Origin: Mauremys mutica
Taxonomy: Eukaryota > Chordata > Testudines > Geoemydidae
Reading direction: 5' to 3'
NCBI RefSeq assembly: GCF_020497125.1
Contig: NC_059072.1
Location: 276,316,045-276,380,044 of the forward strand
Length of the DNA: 64,000 nt
The notes under the pieces are model-generated. The model had not been told where the DNA came from and ran no database searches. It saw nothing but the letters and a program-made list of their open reading frames with translations. The translations under genes and the position numbers were made by a program. Shown here in pieces: positions 35,601-47,145 of the stretch (its first letter is position 1; each line of letters begins with the position of its first letter).

Positions 35601-36204
35601 AAGATGACAGACTTAATTTGTAGTATGATAAGAGAAATTCCTTTAAGATTGTGATCTCAAGGCTATTTCATACCAACACAGTTTTAAACTATATGGACAC
35701 ATTTAGTAGATATTGATGTTGGAGAAATTGTGGGGAAAGAGGATACATATATGTATGGTTGACATGTCCAATTATTAATGAGTATTAGGATATAGTTCAT
35801 GTCCCAATTTTCCCCACTTTTGGACCTTTATCACCAAATTATCTGTTGGAAAACCTTTTGGGGCTTCCTAGTGGAAATAGCCTCACTCTGAGAAATAAAG
35901 AATTTATTCTTTTATCTGATATTAGTTACCTGGCTAGTGATAACTTTAAATTGGGAAAGAAGAAAATTTCTTCAAATTGGAGGAATGTTTCCAAAATTAT
36001 TGGGAAGTCATTGTTGAGGCAAAAGGAATAACTGTATATCAGTTATGTGCACAGTGAAATAGGCAAAGGATCAAGTGTAATGTAAATAGCAGTGAATAAG
36101 TTCTCAGTCCTACAGTTGTCTCTACATGGCTGGAGCCTTCCCCTGTGTTCATCCGACCCTGTCTTTAATGACTATATCAGGAATGCAAGATAGCAGTACC
36201 ACAA
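32696..36204. other. No gene recognised
   Basis: AT-rich single-copy-looking sequence. The overlapping frames at 33473-33890 have no domain signature and no splice context that I trust. Confidence 0.45.
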
Positions 36205-36262
<58 letters not shown>

Positions 36263-36263
36263 C
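36205..36263 (+). repeat. (GATA)n microsatellite
   Basis: About 14 perfect GATA units. Confidence 0.95.
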
Positions 36264-38548
36264 GTGTTGATTTAAATTACTTGCATTATTTTATATAAAA
36301 GACACATAAGTGGCTGAATATCTCTAATGTTGCCTTACTAGCTTAAAATCATGTTTTCTGATGTGAATTCTCATGAAAGTACTGTACAAAACAACTTTAT
36401 ATGTTGAGAAATGGACAATAAAAGTTACTTGTCACATGATCTGACATTTAATACCAATCAATAAAACAGATTCACTTCAAGATTCAGCACCTGCTAAAAG
36501 CAAACTATAATTTTATATGATCATGGTCCAGTCATCAGTCATTGCACATTTCCTGTTGCTTCAGAGCTCCTCTCTGAAAGATCCTCAGCATCCAGATTTT
36601 TACTTATATGGGAGCCTGCTTCCTAATATATAGTGCAGCAGTCACAGCTTAATGGTCCAAGAACTAAAAAAAAAAAGATCTGTGTGTCACCAGTGTATGG
36701 AAAATAAAACAACACTGGATTAAAAATATGATTTGCATTTGCTTCTGCAAACTTTTTTTGCTTTTTTCTCACTTAAGTAAACTTGAAAGCTTTGTGTCTT
36801 GAGAAACTTGAAATGCTTTTCACCAGTGAGCTCTGTGCTGCTTCTAGAAATCAAAGCAAACATAGGTGATTTTTAATCTGGAAGTGTATTTCACTAGTCT
36901 TTAACAGAAGAAATGGCTGACAAGTATTTTCATACCTGCAAAACTAGAGATTATATTGTAGACGTGCTGTGTCATAACTTTGTTCATTTGCCATTAAACT
37001 TTTGTTTCAGAAACTTGCTGAAGTACAGGCTACTGTATTTTTAGTTTGGATGATATAAAAATGGCCCAGTAGGCTTCTTTATGAACTGTCACTTTGATTT
37101 CACTTGGAAAGAGTCTGTTAGTTAAAAAGAAAGTGCCACAGCTAATTTTTCATATAAAGTGAGATTAAAATGTTTTTTTCCCCTCTGGGGAAATTTTCCT
37201 CTGCCTACATTCTCTCTGTTTCACATATGGTGGATGGATTAGGATGCTGGTTCATCTGACAATGAGTGTGTCTCTGGAAATTAGCTATGCACCCTCTCAA
37301 CATACTGCATTATCTGCCCATACATATTAGAGCTTAACAAACTATCCTGTAACACAAATTATATATTGTACCTTGAATGCCTGAAACAGAATTCAGGATT
37401 TTGAGTAAATTGGGGATTTTGAAGGTTTTCTTTAATGCCTTGACACAAAACCCATTAAAGTTGAAGGAAGGACTCCTCTTTACTTCAATAGCCTTTGGCT
37501 CATGCCCTAAAATGCGATTTTTGAGAAGTGTGGAGCTCCCTTAGATGAGATTGGAGATGCAGCTGCTCAGAACAAATCAGGATCACACCCTATAGTTTAA
37601 AAGTTCATGGTGTTTCCATATCCATCATTCCCAAATCCCCAGCGACAAGTTTATGCAAACTGGAGACAAATTACAATGGAAGTTCCACCACAAAAGGCTT
37701 GAAAGACTGAGCTAGCACTTACAAGAAAAGACAAAAAAAATAATAATAAATTTTGAGCTTCATTTACTCTCAATCTGTTGCCACAAGAAGTGAGACAATA
37801 AGGAATAAATGAACAATAATAAACCTAGTCATTATCATCACTTCCTGATTTCCCAGTAATGCTGCTTCTGTATGTTTGTCTTTTAGTCTGTATCTTTTAA
37901 GCTTCAGGGCAATGACTATTTTTATTACTTGTTTTTATAGCTTTTATCACACTGAGTACTAAACAAATAAAATAATACATAATCATAAACTTCTTTACCC
38001 TTCAAAGTAAGAGATTACTAAAAAGCATATTTAATGGAAAGACCAATAAATATGGCCTATTGTAATCTGATTGTTGTATTCCTATGAGAATATAAGTCTA
38101 AGTTTGGTTGAGTTTAAGAGCCGACAGCCCTGGGTACACACTGTGGTCACAAACTAGTTTGGTTAATGTAAGAGAAGCTGTGGGATGAGATAAGGCAGTG
38201 GAAAAGGCTAATAGTTACAGAAAATATGTTTCCCGGGGTGCTGCTGGAAGTTATGCTAACCTTGCTATTGACCCCTGCAGATTTGAGTATTTTGTCTGGG
38301 TTTCTGATACATTTTAGAAACCTCTCATTTCCTTCAAACCTGTCTACCAGTTTGACTCTTTACTGGATTGACTGAACTACTGAACTGTTACTAAACTCTG
38401 ACCTGTATTTTGGATATCTTCTAATGTCTGATGTCTTTTTCCCAAGTGATATTTTGGGGGTTGATTGAGCCATATTGGCTGAGAAGACCAATTTATAATG
38501 CTGAGTTTATTAAACCATATTTCTTAATTTCTTTTCTGCTCTTCACAG
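36264..38548. other. No gene recognised
   Basis: AT-rich sequence without a supported feature before the candidate exon at 38549. Confidence 0.45.
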
Positions 38549-38616
38549 CAATCAAAGGGGCCCCAGTTACACTGATCATTAAAGGTTACAGTAAGGACAT
38601 GATCCTGCATAGTCAC
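38549..38616 (+). other. Candidate host exon with strong splice sites
   Basis: A long pyrimidine tract ending TTTTCTGCTCTTCACAG precedes 68 nt, followed by a consensus donor CAC|GTAAGTAAGT. Only one of the three frames is open through the segment, reading IKGAPVTLIIKGYSKDMILH then SH. I do not recognise the protein. The high-quality flanking signals and the single open frame are what set it apart from background, but no second exon of the same gene could be identified, and short chance exons occur. Confidence 0.35.
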
Positions 38617-39847
38617 GTAAGTAAGTATCTTTACTGATTAAAGTGTCCTACTAACTTTAGTCTTTTTCAGAGCTCTGGGGTGATATGACTCTGCCATGTC
38701 AAATGAGGGCCAGATTGTAGATTAGACATCTCATCCTAAATACCTTGCTCAAGGCCACAGATAGTGTCAGATGCATGGGAAGGTTAGAAATTGGCAAGTT
38801 CCTTGCTGTGCTCTAGCCAGTCTTTCATTATTCTCTCTCTTTCGTTTGCTAGATAAAAAAAAGTTGTGTTTTTTAATTGTTTGTTTGTTTTGTTTTAAAT
38901 AGAAAAGATACAGTAAAACTTCATTTCAAATGCAGTCGGTGATTTCAGATGCCTCATGTTCGGCCATCCAATCTGAGACAATTTAAAGGGGGCATGGATC
39001 TCAGAGTGTGGGTACTCAAAACATTGAAAACAAGGCTTCTCTAAGGTGTCTCAAGTTGGCCCCCAAAAATTTGATACACTCAAATCACTGGTCACTTCTG
39101 AAAGTCTTGGCCTAAATCAGTAATTGAATAAATTTTCAAAGAAGGGGGGAAAAAAACCTATATGATAAAAGTTTACATTTTGATACAATTTTAAAACTTT
39201 CTTTCCTACGTTCTTACATTATGCACATACAGAATGGAACACATTTTGTCAAAAAATATAAGAGAACACTAACAGGAGAACTAGGTGATGAGTATTTATT
39301 CTTTATTCAGTATTACCAAGGCCAAGTAGAAATGACACAATTCTACTTGATATTCAACTTTAATAATAAATGAAAACAAGTTGGAATAAGTGGGTCATTC
39401 TGGTGGTTTTTTTCTATTATCTTGTCATAATCTTTTAGAGTTTATTTTTCCTACACTGTATTCCCTCTGAAAACCTGTTCATATGCATATTTTGCTGCAT
39501 TCTGGTAGCTGCACATTGAACTAGTCTTGTAAAACAAAAAAAGAGAGATGCAGTTTATCTGGATTTATCGCAGATTAGTATTTTCTGTCCATTTTCACAC
39601 CTTGGACTGACAAATAGAGACAAATAGCAGATAAAGGAAGAAATAGCAGATAAATAGCAGATAAAGGAAGAAATCAAAAGCCTGGAGAGTGCTTGGGTAT
39701 TAGAGGGCAAATGATTAGGGAAATAAGCAATTCAAGGAGAAACTGAATTCATTACTGATTAATGAAAATGATTTTTCTAATTGAATAAATACATATATTA
39801 TGAAAAGGGAAAATAAGTGATTGAGATCCTATAATTTCCATTTAGGG

Positions 39848-39879
<32 letters not shown>

Positions 39880-40017
39880 CCATCAACATTTAATTGGGAC
39901 ATCAGTGCTAAATCAAGGAAAAATTGCTCACCGATGATTTGTTATGATACTCAAGCAAAAATCTGTACTGCTGGTGGAGTTTTGATAAATTGTTAAATGT
40001 GAATGTGTTGTGAATAT
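38617..40017. other. No gene recognised
   Basis: AT-rich sequence with a short duplicated word (AAATAGCAGATAAAGGAAG) near 39622-39675. Confidence 0.45.
39847..39875 (+). repeat. (GA)n microsatellite
   Basis: About 14 GA dinucleotides. Confidence 0.95.
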
Positions 40018-40386
40018 ATTCTGTAATGGCATTGCTGATTGCTTAGGACAGGATTATACCACAAACTTTTCCCAGCAGAGCTCTGTTGGTTGGGAGTACG
40101 ATGAGGTGTTATCAATATTAAAGGAACTTGCACATGAAATTGCAAACCCAATAGCATGGAATTTTAATGAATCTATAAACTCAGGGATTATGCCCTCTGA
40201 CTAGAGAATTGCTAATATAGTACCTATTTTTAAGAAAGGAAAAAAAAGTGATCCAGGAAACTACAGGCCTCTTAGTTTGTACTCAATTGTATTCAAGGTC
40301 TTGGAACAAATTTTGAAAGAGAAAGTAATTAAGGACACAAAAGGTAAATCATGCAAAATCAACCTGATCTCCTTCTTTGAGAAGAT

Positions 40387-40569
40387 TTCAGAGTGGTAGC
40401 CGAGTTAGTCTGAAACATGCATTTTTTCATGTCCTCTGTGTATATATATATATCTTCCTACTGTATTTTCCACTGCATGCATGCGATGAAGTGGGTTTTA
40501 GCCAATGAAAGCTTATGCTCAAATAAATGTGTTAGTCACTAAGATGCCACGAGTACTCCTGTTCTTTTT
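40387..40569 (+). mobile_element. Rearranged short interspersed repeat with 13-bp TSD
   Basis: This 183-bp insertion is bounded by perfect duplications TCTTTGAGAAGAT (40374-40386 and 40570-40582). It belongs to the family at 13370-13672: its right part carries AAGCTTATGCTCAAATAAAT and GAGTACTCCTGTTC. Its left end, AGAGTGGTAGCCGAGTTAG, is the inverse of that family's terminal block. One end therefore appears flipped relative to the body. Confidence 0.8.
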
Positions 40570-40977
40570 TCTTTGAGAAGATAACTGATTTTTTAGAGAA
40601 AAGAAATGGTGTCAATCTAATCCTGCTGGATTTCAGTAAAGCATTTGATACAATTCCACATGGGAAATTGGAGAAGCTGGTGATTACTATGAAAATTGAA
40701 ATGTGGATAAGGAGCTGGTAAAGAGGAGACTACAACGGGTCATACTGAAAGGTAATCTGTAAGGCTAGAGGGATGTTACTAGTGGAGTCCCTCAGGGATC
40801 GGTCTTGGGACCAATATTATTTAACATTTACATTCATAACCTTGGCATATAAAGTGGGAGTGTGCCAATAAAATTTTTGGATGACACAATTTGGGAAGTA
40901 TTGTGAATACAGAGGAAGACCAGAATATCATACAAGAAGATCTGGATGACCTTGAAAACTGAAGTAATAGAAAAAGG

Positions 40978-41556
40978 ATGAAACTTAATAGTGCAAAGTG
41001 CAAGGTCATTCACTTAGAACTAACAACAAAAAATGTTTGCTATAAGGTGGGGACTTATCAGTTGGAGGAGACAGAGGAGGAGAAAAACTTTGGTGCATTG
41101 GTTGATCACAGAATGACTGTGAACTGTCAATGTGATGTGGCCATGAAAAAGGCTAATGCAATTCTAGGATGCAGCAGGCGAGGTATTTCCAGGGAAGTGT
41201 TAGTACCATTACACCAGGCACTGGTGAGACCTCATCTGGAATACTGTGTGCAGTTCTGGTCTCCCATGTTTAAGAAAAATGAATTTGAACTGAAACAGGT
41301 GCAGAGAAGGGCTACTAGGATGATTAGAGGAATGAAAAATCTACCTTGTGAGAGGAGACTCAAAGAGCTTGGCTTGTTTAGCCTAACCAAAAGAAGGCTG
41401 AGAGGAGATATGATTGCTTTTTATAAATACACCAGAGGGATAAATACCAGGGAGGGAGTGGAGTTATTTAAAGTAAGCATCAATCTGGACACACAAAAAA
41501 TGGGTATAAACTGGCCATCAACAAATTTAGGCTTGAATATAGATGAAGGTTTCTAA
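40978..41556 (+). pseudogene. CR1 reverse transcriptase C-terminal fragment
   Basis: A 192-codon open frame covers the C-terminal thumb/connection part of CR1 RT: MKLNSAKCKVIHLE, VRPHLEYCVQFWSPMFKKN, EERLK-equivalent ERRLKELGLFSLTKRRLRGD. The catalytic domain upstream is disrupted, so this is a remnant. The frame is open by chance of slow decay, not evidence of function. Confidence 0.75.
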
Positions 41557-42113
41557 CCATCAAAAGAGTATAGTTCTGGAGCAGCCTTCCAAGAAGAGCG
41601 GTGGGGGGGGGGGGAAATGCATGACTGAGCTTGGCAAAGTTATGGAGGGGATGGTATGATGAAGCTGCCTACAATGGCATGTACCTGATATGTGACTGCT
41701 AGCAGGAAATATTGCCAACGTCTGGTGATAGAGCACTAGATGAGAAGGGCTCAGAGTTACTACAGAGAATTCTTTCCCAGATGTCTGGCTGGTGGGTCTT
41801 TCCCACATGCTCAGTGTCTAATTGATTGCCATATTTGAGATAGGGAAGAAATATTTCCACAGGTCAGATTGGTAGAGACTCTGGTTTTTTCTGTTGTTGT
41901 TGTTGTTGTTGTTTTTTGCCTTCCTGTGCAGCATGGGCTACAGGTCACTTGCAGATTTAAAATAGTGTAAATGGCAGATCCTCTGTAATTTGAAGTCTTT
42001 AAATTATGATTTGTGGACATCACTAATTCAGCCAGATGTTATGGGTCTATTACAAAACAGGGTGAGTGAGGTTCTATGGCCTGCAGAAGGTGTGCAGGAG
42101 GTCAGGCTATAAG

Positions 42114-42494
42114 CATTTTGCCAGTATATCTATATGTCTATACTTCTGGCAAAGCACTTGCAGTATGGATCCTGCTTATACCTAAAGACCTGAAATCTTC
42201 CATGGGGAGAGTAGAACCTTTTTTCTGACCAGCTTTAGTAACTAAAAAGTATAACAGGTCAGTTACATAGAGTGTGGAGTCAAACACATGCCTTAATACA
42301 CAAGGCAAGGTCACACATTAGCAACAAACAATGTAGGCTTTATTTACAGGGTAAAGTAAAGTGACAATGGAAAGCATGGCTCTGAAGAGGACTTAGTGGC
42401 GTGTTTCATTTTGGATAACCAAACAAACTCCCAATGTGCAGTAATCGATATTACTTCTGTAAAGAACATTGATGAGACTCCTACAGAAATACAG
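42114..42494. other. No gene recognised
   Basis: Sequence between CR1 fragments, without a supported feature. Confidence 0.4.
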
Positions 42495-42985
42495 TGTCAG
42501 TTCGGTGTCCACACTTTGAAAAGAATGTTGAAAAATTGGAGATGGTTCATGCGAGAATAAAGCAGTCCAATCTATTTAATTATCAAAGAGAAGTTTAGCA
42601 GGCAACTTAATCACAGCCTGTGATTACCTATCCAGAAAGAAGATTTGAGAGGTCTTTAATCTAGAAGACAAAGGTGTAACAAGAGCCAATACCTAGAAGT
42701 AGAAATCAGCAAATTTAAAACTGAAATTTGGGTAGAATTTTTTTTAGGGCTGAAAGCATTAACCATTGGAACAGATAACCAAAGGAAGCTGAAAATTCTC
42801 CAACACTTGGAGTTTTTATCTGAAGATTATATATCTTTCTAAAAATGTGCTCTAGTTCAACACAAGCTGTTGGGCTGGATCCAGAAATAACTGTGTATAC
42901 TCAGTAGACTGTGTCATATAGGAGATAGGAACAGAAGATCATGGTCCCTTTAGGTCCTAACATCTATCGGTAAAAACGGGGAGTT
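42495..42985 (+). mobile_element. CR1 LINE fragment, very old
   Basis: Sense CR1 3' region recognisable from the order of decayed blocks GTGTCCACACTTTGAAAAG, TTTGAGAGGTCTTTAATC and the 3' UTR block CAGAAGATCATGGTCCCTTT. Confidence 0.6.
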
Positions 42986-43049
42986 TTGCCATTCATTTGA
43001 TTGGGGCCAGGATTTCAACCTATGAGTAAGTGAAAATGGCTTTCCTCTT

Positions 43050-43690
43050 AGGCTATATCTACAGTGGCACACATACCCCGATACTGGATCATATTCATGC
43101 TCATGCATGTTCCCCATGCCCACACTCTAGAGTGCACCTCTACTGGGCTGGACACAGGTATGATGCTGTGTACACATGTCCACACGTGTCCACACTGACA
43201 CTTTCGTATTGTGATATTAGTGCTACCTGTCAGATGTGGTATTCTAGGGGTTTGTGCATCACAGAGAGACACTTTAGGAATCACTTTGGTATTTGTTGCT
43301 GATACTGTCCCCCATCTTCACACATTTGCTGATGGCAGTTCTGGATCTTGTCTCCGCTCACTTTTATTCCCTGCAAATCTGGGTTGAAGAAATGGAGAAA
43401 TGGGTTGATTACTTGGTTTTGCTCTTGCTCCTTATTGTGGGATCTGTATATCTCAGTTCAGTGCTGGATGGAATTTGGGCAGTATTTTCTGACATATCAA
43501 AGATGTCTGGCCTTGAGGGTCACTGACAACTCATTCATGTCACATTGGACGGATTATTGTGAATGCTGGTATTGCCACGGTATTGTCTCAAGCAGAGAGA
43601 ACCCTTAACAGCGTGAGAGAGCACAGCTGAGTGCAGCTGCCAAGGTAAGGAGAGTTTGGCTGCAATGAGAGCTGCAGGTAGAGGTGTCTG
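43050..43690 (+). mobile_element. Fossil of an older Harbinger family, 5' part
   Basis: Starts GGCTATATCTACAGTGGCAC, a decayed Harbinger-type terminus. The plus frame at 43293-43526 contains EKWVDYLVLLLLLIVGSVYL, which resembles DYIVLLLLLLTKYSTRYWM on the minus strand at 51651-51872, next to recognisable fossil transposase sequence. Harbinger copy 2 lies directly against its downstream side. The assignment is tentative. Confidence 0.4.
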
Positions 43691-44056
43691 AGGGTATGCC
43701 TACACTACCAGATTAGTTCAATTTAAGTTAAATCGAATTTTTGAAATCGACCTTACGAAGTCGAATTTGTGTATCCACACTAAGGACACTAATTCGACTT
43801 TGTGAGTCCACACTAACGGGGCCAGCGTCGACTTTGGAAGCGGTGCACTGTGGGAAGCTATCCCACAGTTTCCGCACTCCCCGCTGCCCATTTGAATTCT
43901 GGGATTTCCCCGCAATGCATGCTGGGGGGAAAACTGTGTCGAGGGTGGTCTTGGGTAATTGTCAGAATTCAACAGTCCCTCCCGCCGGCAGGAAATCAGT
44001 TCGCGCACTTTTTCTGGTCAGTGACAGCGCGGATGCCACAGCACTGCAGTGCGACC

Positions 44057-45331
44057 ATGGAGCCCGCTGCGATCATCGATGCACTTATGGCCGTTGTCAA
44101 CTCCTCACACCTTATCGTCCACCTCTTCCACAGTCAGATGCTGAGAAATTGGACGAGGAGGCTCCGGCAGCGCGGTGAGGACATGAAGTCAGAGAGTGGC
44201 TCAGACCTCTCGGTACGCCGCGCCGTGGAGATCATGGTGGCAATGGGTCATGTTCATGCTATGGGACGGTGATTCTGGGCCCGGGAAACAAGCACGGACT
44301 GGTGGGACCGCATAGTGCTGCAGGTCTGAGATGAATCACAGTGGCTGCGAAACTTCAGGATGCGTAAGGGCACTTTCCTTGAACTGTGTGACTTGCTGTC
44401 CCCTGCCCTGAAGCGCAAGGACACCGGGATGCGAGCAGCCCTGACTGTGCAGAAGCGAGTGGCCATAGCCCTGTGGAAACTTGCAACACCAGACAGCTAC
44501 TGGTCAGTAGGGAACCACTTTGGCGTGGGCAAATCTACCGTGTGGGTAGCTGTGATGCAAGTTGCCAACGCAATCGTGGAGCTCCTGCTCTCAAAGGTAG
44601 TGACCCTGGGAAACGTCCAGGTCGTCATAGATGGCTTCGCCACGATGGGATTCCCAAACTGTGGTGGGGCTATAGATGGGACTCACATCCCTATCCTGGG
44701 ACCGGCCCACCAGGCCAGCCAGTATATTAACCGAAAGGGCTACTTTTCAATGGTGCTGCAAGCACTGGTGGACCACAGGGGATGCTTTACCAACATCAAC
44801 GTCGGGTGGCCGGGCAAGGTTCGTGACGCGCGTGTGTTCAGGAACTCTGGTCTGTTTAAATGCCTGCAGGAAGGTAGTTTCTTCCCGGACTACAAAATAA
44901 ATGTTGGGGATGTGCAGATGCCTACAGTGATCCTCGGGGACCCAGCCTACCCGCTAATGCCCTGGCTCATGAAGCCCTATACTGGCGCCTTGGACACTGA
45001 CAAGGAGCTCTTCAACTACCGGCTGAGCAAGTGCAGAATGGTGGTGGAGTGTGCTTTTGGACATCTGAAGGGGAGATGGAGGAGCTTACTGACTCGCTCG
45101 GATCTCAGCGAAACCAATATCCCCATTGCTATTGCAGCTTGCTGTGTACTCCACAATCTCTGTGAGAGCAAGGGGGAGACCTTTATGGCAGGATGGGAGG
45201 TTGAGGCAAATCGCCTGGCTGCTGATTATACTCAGCCAGACACCCGTGCAATTAGAAGAGCCCAGCGGGAAGCGGTGTGCATCCGGGAGGCTTTGAAAGC
45301 TAGGTTCCTCAGCGAGCAGGGTAACCTGTGA
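44057..45331 (+). pseudogene. PIF/Harbinger DDE transposase (HARBI1-like), copy 2, two in-frame stops
   Basis: From ATG at 44057 (MEPAAIIDALMAVVNSSHL) one frame of 425 codons runs to the stop at 45329, broken by TGA at 44270-44272 and at 44327-44329. The first TGA is at the same codon as in copy 1 (GR*FWARE); the second replaces a Trp codon (QV*DESQW against QIWDESQW). The open part from 44360 (323 aa) keeps the helix-turn-helix and the acidic residues D106, D194 and E230, plus D156. It agrees with copy 1 at roughly nine in ten residues. Fewer stops than expected of an old fossil suggests recent activity. Confidence 0.9.
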
Positions 45332-45447
45332 CAGTTCTGTTTCTTTACAGAGAAGCTGAACCTGCCCCTGTTTCACTTACTGTTGACTTTTTTCTATGCT
45401 TACATACCCCGTTCACCACTTTTCCCCCCTTCCAACACCCGTGTAAA

Positions 45448-45453
45448 AATAAA
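45448..45453 (+). terminator. Transposase poly(A) signal, copy 2
   Basis: AATAAA about 117 nt after the transposase stop. Confidence 0.65.
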
Positions 45454-45459
45454 GATAAT

Positions 45460-46209
45460 GGAGCATTTTTAATTAACAACCTTGTCTTTACTAATGACTT
45501 TGCATTAAAGGGTTGAAACAGGGACGCAGACTGTGGTGGGTAGGGTGTGCAGTGATGTAGAGACAGCTTCTAGACTCCAGGAATGATAGGCTACTGCTCC
45601 TACAGCGATCTCTGGTGGGAGGACGGTTACAGGTGGGTGTGCAGGAAGGGGTGAGGGGTGCAGGGTTTGGGACGGAGTTTGGGTGCAGGCTCTGGGCTGG
45701 GGGTGGGGGCGTAGTAAGGGGTGAGGGGTGTGTGGGAAGGGGGAGGAGATGTAGGGGGATGAGGGATCTGGCTGGGGCTCAGGGTTTGGGGCATTGTAGA
45801 GGCTCAGGGCTGTGGTGGAAGGGCAGGGTAAGGGCAGCCTGCCTTGCCATTTGTGGATGGTAGGCTCTAGGACCCTGGGGCAGCAGACAGAGACCCACCT
45901 CCAAATATACCTTGAGCAGGGCACCTGCCGCCTATGACAGAACATTAAAAACACCTCACAGACTGACCAGGGTGCCTAGTGACTGCACTCTGTGTGTGAC
46001 CTGCTGTTGATCCTGCCCCCATGTCTGTATCCTGGTAATGGTGAATGTTCTACGCAATTACAAACCCCCCTCCCCCTTCACACAAAGTCTTCTGCAAAGA
46101 AACATGGCAGAAACAGTAATTAACAGCGAACTACTTTTAATTCTCAACAACACAATTGGGGGATGAAACTGGGATTTGGGCTTGGGTGAGCCAGAAAGGT
46201 AGGGACTTT
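45460..46209. other. Spacer between convergent Harbinger genes, copy 2
   Basis: Contains a G-rich run of GGGGTGAGGGGTG-like words at 45620-45790, the counterpart of the C-rich tract in copy 1. The frames here are compositional. Confidence 0.6.
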
Positions 46210-46679
46210 TCAAAATGTATGGACTGAGAGCTTTTGGGTAATTGAGCTCTCTGCTGGGGTGCAGTGACAGTTTTTACGGCCCCTCGCGCCCCTCCTTCTG
46301 GTTATTTTGGGTGAGGGGGGTATTGGACTTTGTGGCGGGGGAGGGCGGTTGCAGATACACTGCAGGGGGGCTCTGTCCTCCTGGCTGCAGTCCTGCAGAA
46401 CATCGACAAGGCGCCTGAGTGTGTCCATTTGCTCCCTCATTAGTCCAAGCAGCGTTTGAGTTGCCTGCTGGTCCTCCTGACGCCATCTGTCCTCCCGTTC
46501 GCTGTGTGAGCGCTGCTGCTGAGTGAGGTTCTCCATCCACTCGCTCTGCTGGTCCGCCTCGGCTCGGGAGCAGCCCATAAGTTCAGCAAACATCTCGTCC
46601 CGTGTCCTTTTCTTGCGCCGCCTAATCTGCGCCAGCCTCTGTGAGGGGCATGCTGGAGCAGGTTGGGATACAGTTCCAG
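46210..46679 (-). CDS. Harbinger Myb/SANT-like protein, exon 2 (copy 2, intact)
   Basis: Joined after the acceptor TTTCCCATCACACAG, this exon completes the Myb-like protein. Exon 1 (577 nt) plus exon 2 (470 nt) gives 349 codons including the stop, so a 348-residue protein with no interruption. The exon encodes a basic patch (RLAQIRRRKKRTRDEMF), a Gln/Glu/Arg-rich helical region likely to form a coiled coil (WRQEDQQATQTLLGLM), and a Pro-rich tail with TRRRGARGRK, a plausible nuclear localisation signal. The poly(A) signal is an ATTAAA variant near 46135. Confidence 0.82.
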
Positions 46680-46804
46680 CTGTGTGATGGGAAAAAGGGA
46701 GTGAATTCCTTACAAAGATACATGTTTGCAAACAAGGAACATAGTCTAATCAGTGTCTGTTAACAAGACCATGCACAGCACCTATCTCATGCGAACTCAC
46801 TCAG

Positions 46805-46907
46805 GGAAAGTTTGATTTTTCTGAATTCGCTTTCATTGCCTGGGGTATCGCACTGCAGATCAGAGAAGCGGGGCAGGACAGCAGAATCCGTGGAGCAGCC
46901 AGGCATG
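46805..46907 (+). other. Candidate upstream exon of the third gene, copy 2
   Basis: Acceptor ACTCACTCAG, then 103 nt encoding GKFDFSEFAFIAWGIALQIR and on to RGAARH, then donor G|GTAAGCC. Length and both splice sites match copy 1. Upstream of the AG the two copies differ by 4 nt and lose a common frame, while downstream they keep it, which is what a real acceptor would produce. A possible next exon begins after TTGCTGCAG at 46968. The full gene model is unresolved. Confidence 0.45.
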
Positions 46908-47145
46908 GTAAGCCAAAGACTTTTGGCTGCTTAAAAGTAAATGTATAGCTCTGTCCTCTTGCTGCAGGCAATCCTGAAAGCATAAACTCTGCCCCTGTTC
47001 CACCCCCTCACTGCTCTTCCCTGGGAAAGATCCCTGTATGCTGCCACTCTGCAGTCTCCACCACGTGGCTGTAAAGTGACGCTTCTTGTTCTGCAAAGGA
47101 ACAGTGAAGCACTACCAGTACTAATACACAAATCACTCTACTTAA

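Larger units (their letters stand above)
40018..42113 (+). mobile_element. CR1 LINE, RT and 3' UTR, interrupted
   Basis: Sense CR1 of an older subfamily. RT text begins near 40200 (GKKSDPGNYRPLSL-like) and is interrupted by a small insertion (40387-40569). It resumes with VLIGV.QGSVLGP-like text at about 40780 and ends in an open C-terminal frame at 40978-41556. The 3' UTR runs to about 42113 and carries GTGTCTGGCTGGTGGGTC-type text and a (GTT)n tract at 41892-41913. The FADD region is frameshifted. Confidence 0.8.

Noticed and set aside
40439..40452. (TA)n tract as a promoter
   Set aside because: It is an internal microsatellite of the inserted short repeat.
45505..45954. 149-codon Pro/Thr-rich minus frame
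   Set aside because: Generated by the G-rich tandem words in the spacer of Harbinger copy 2; low-complexity and not framed the same way in copy 1.
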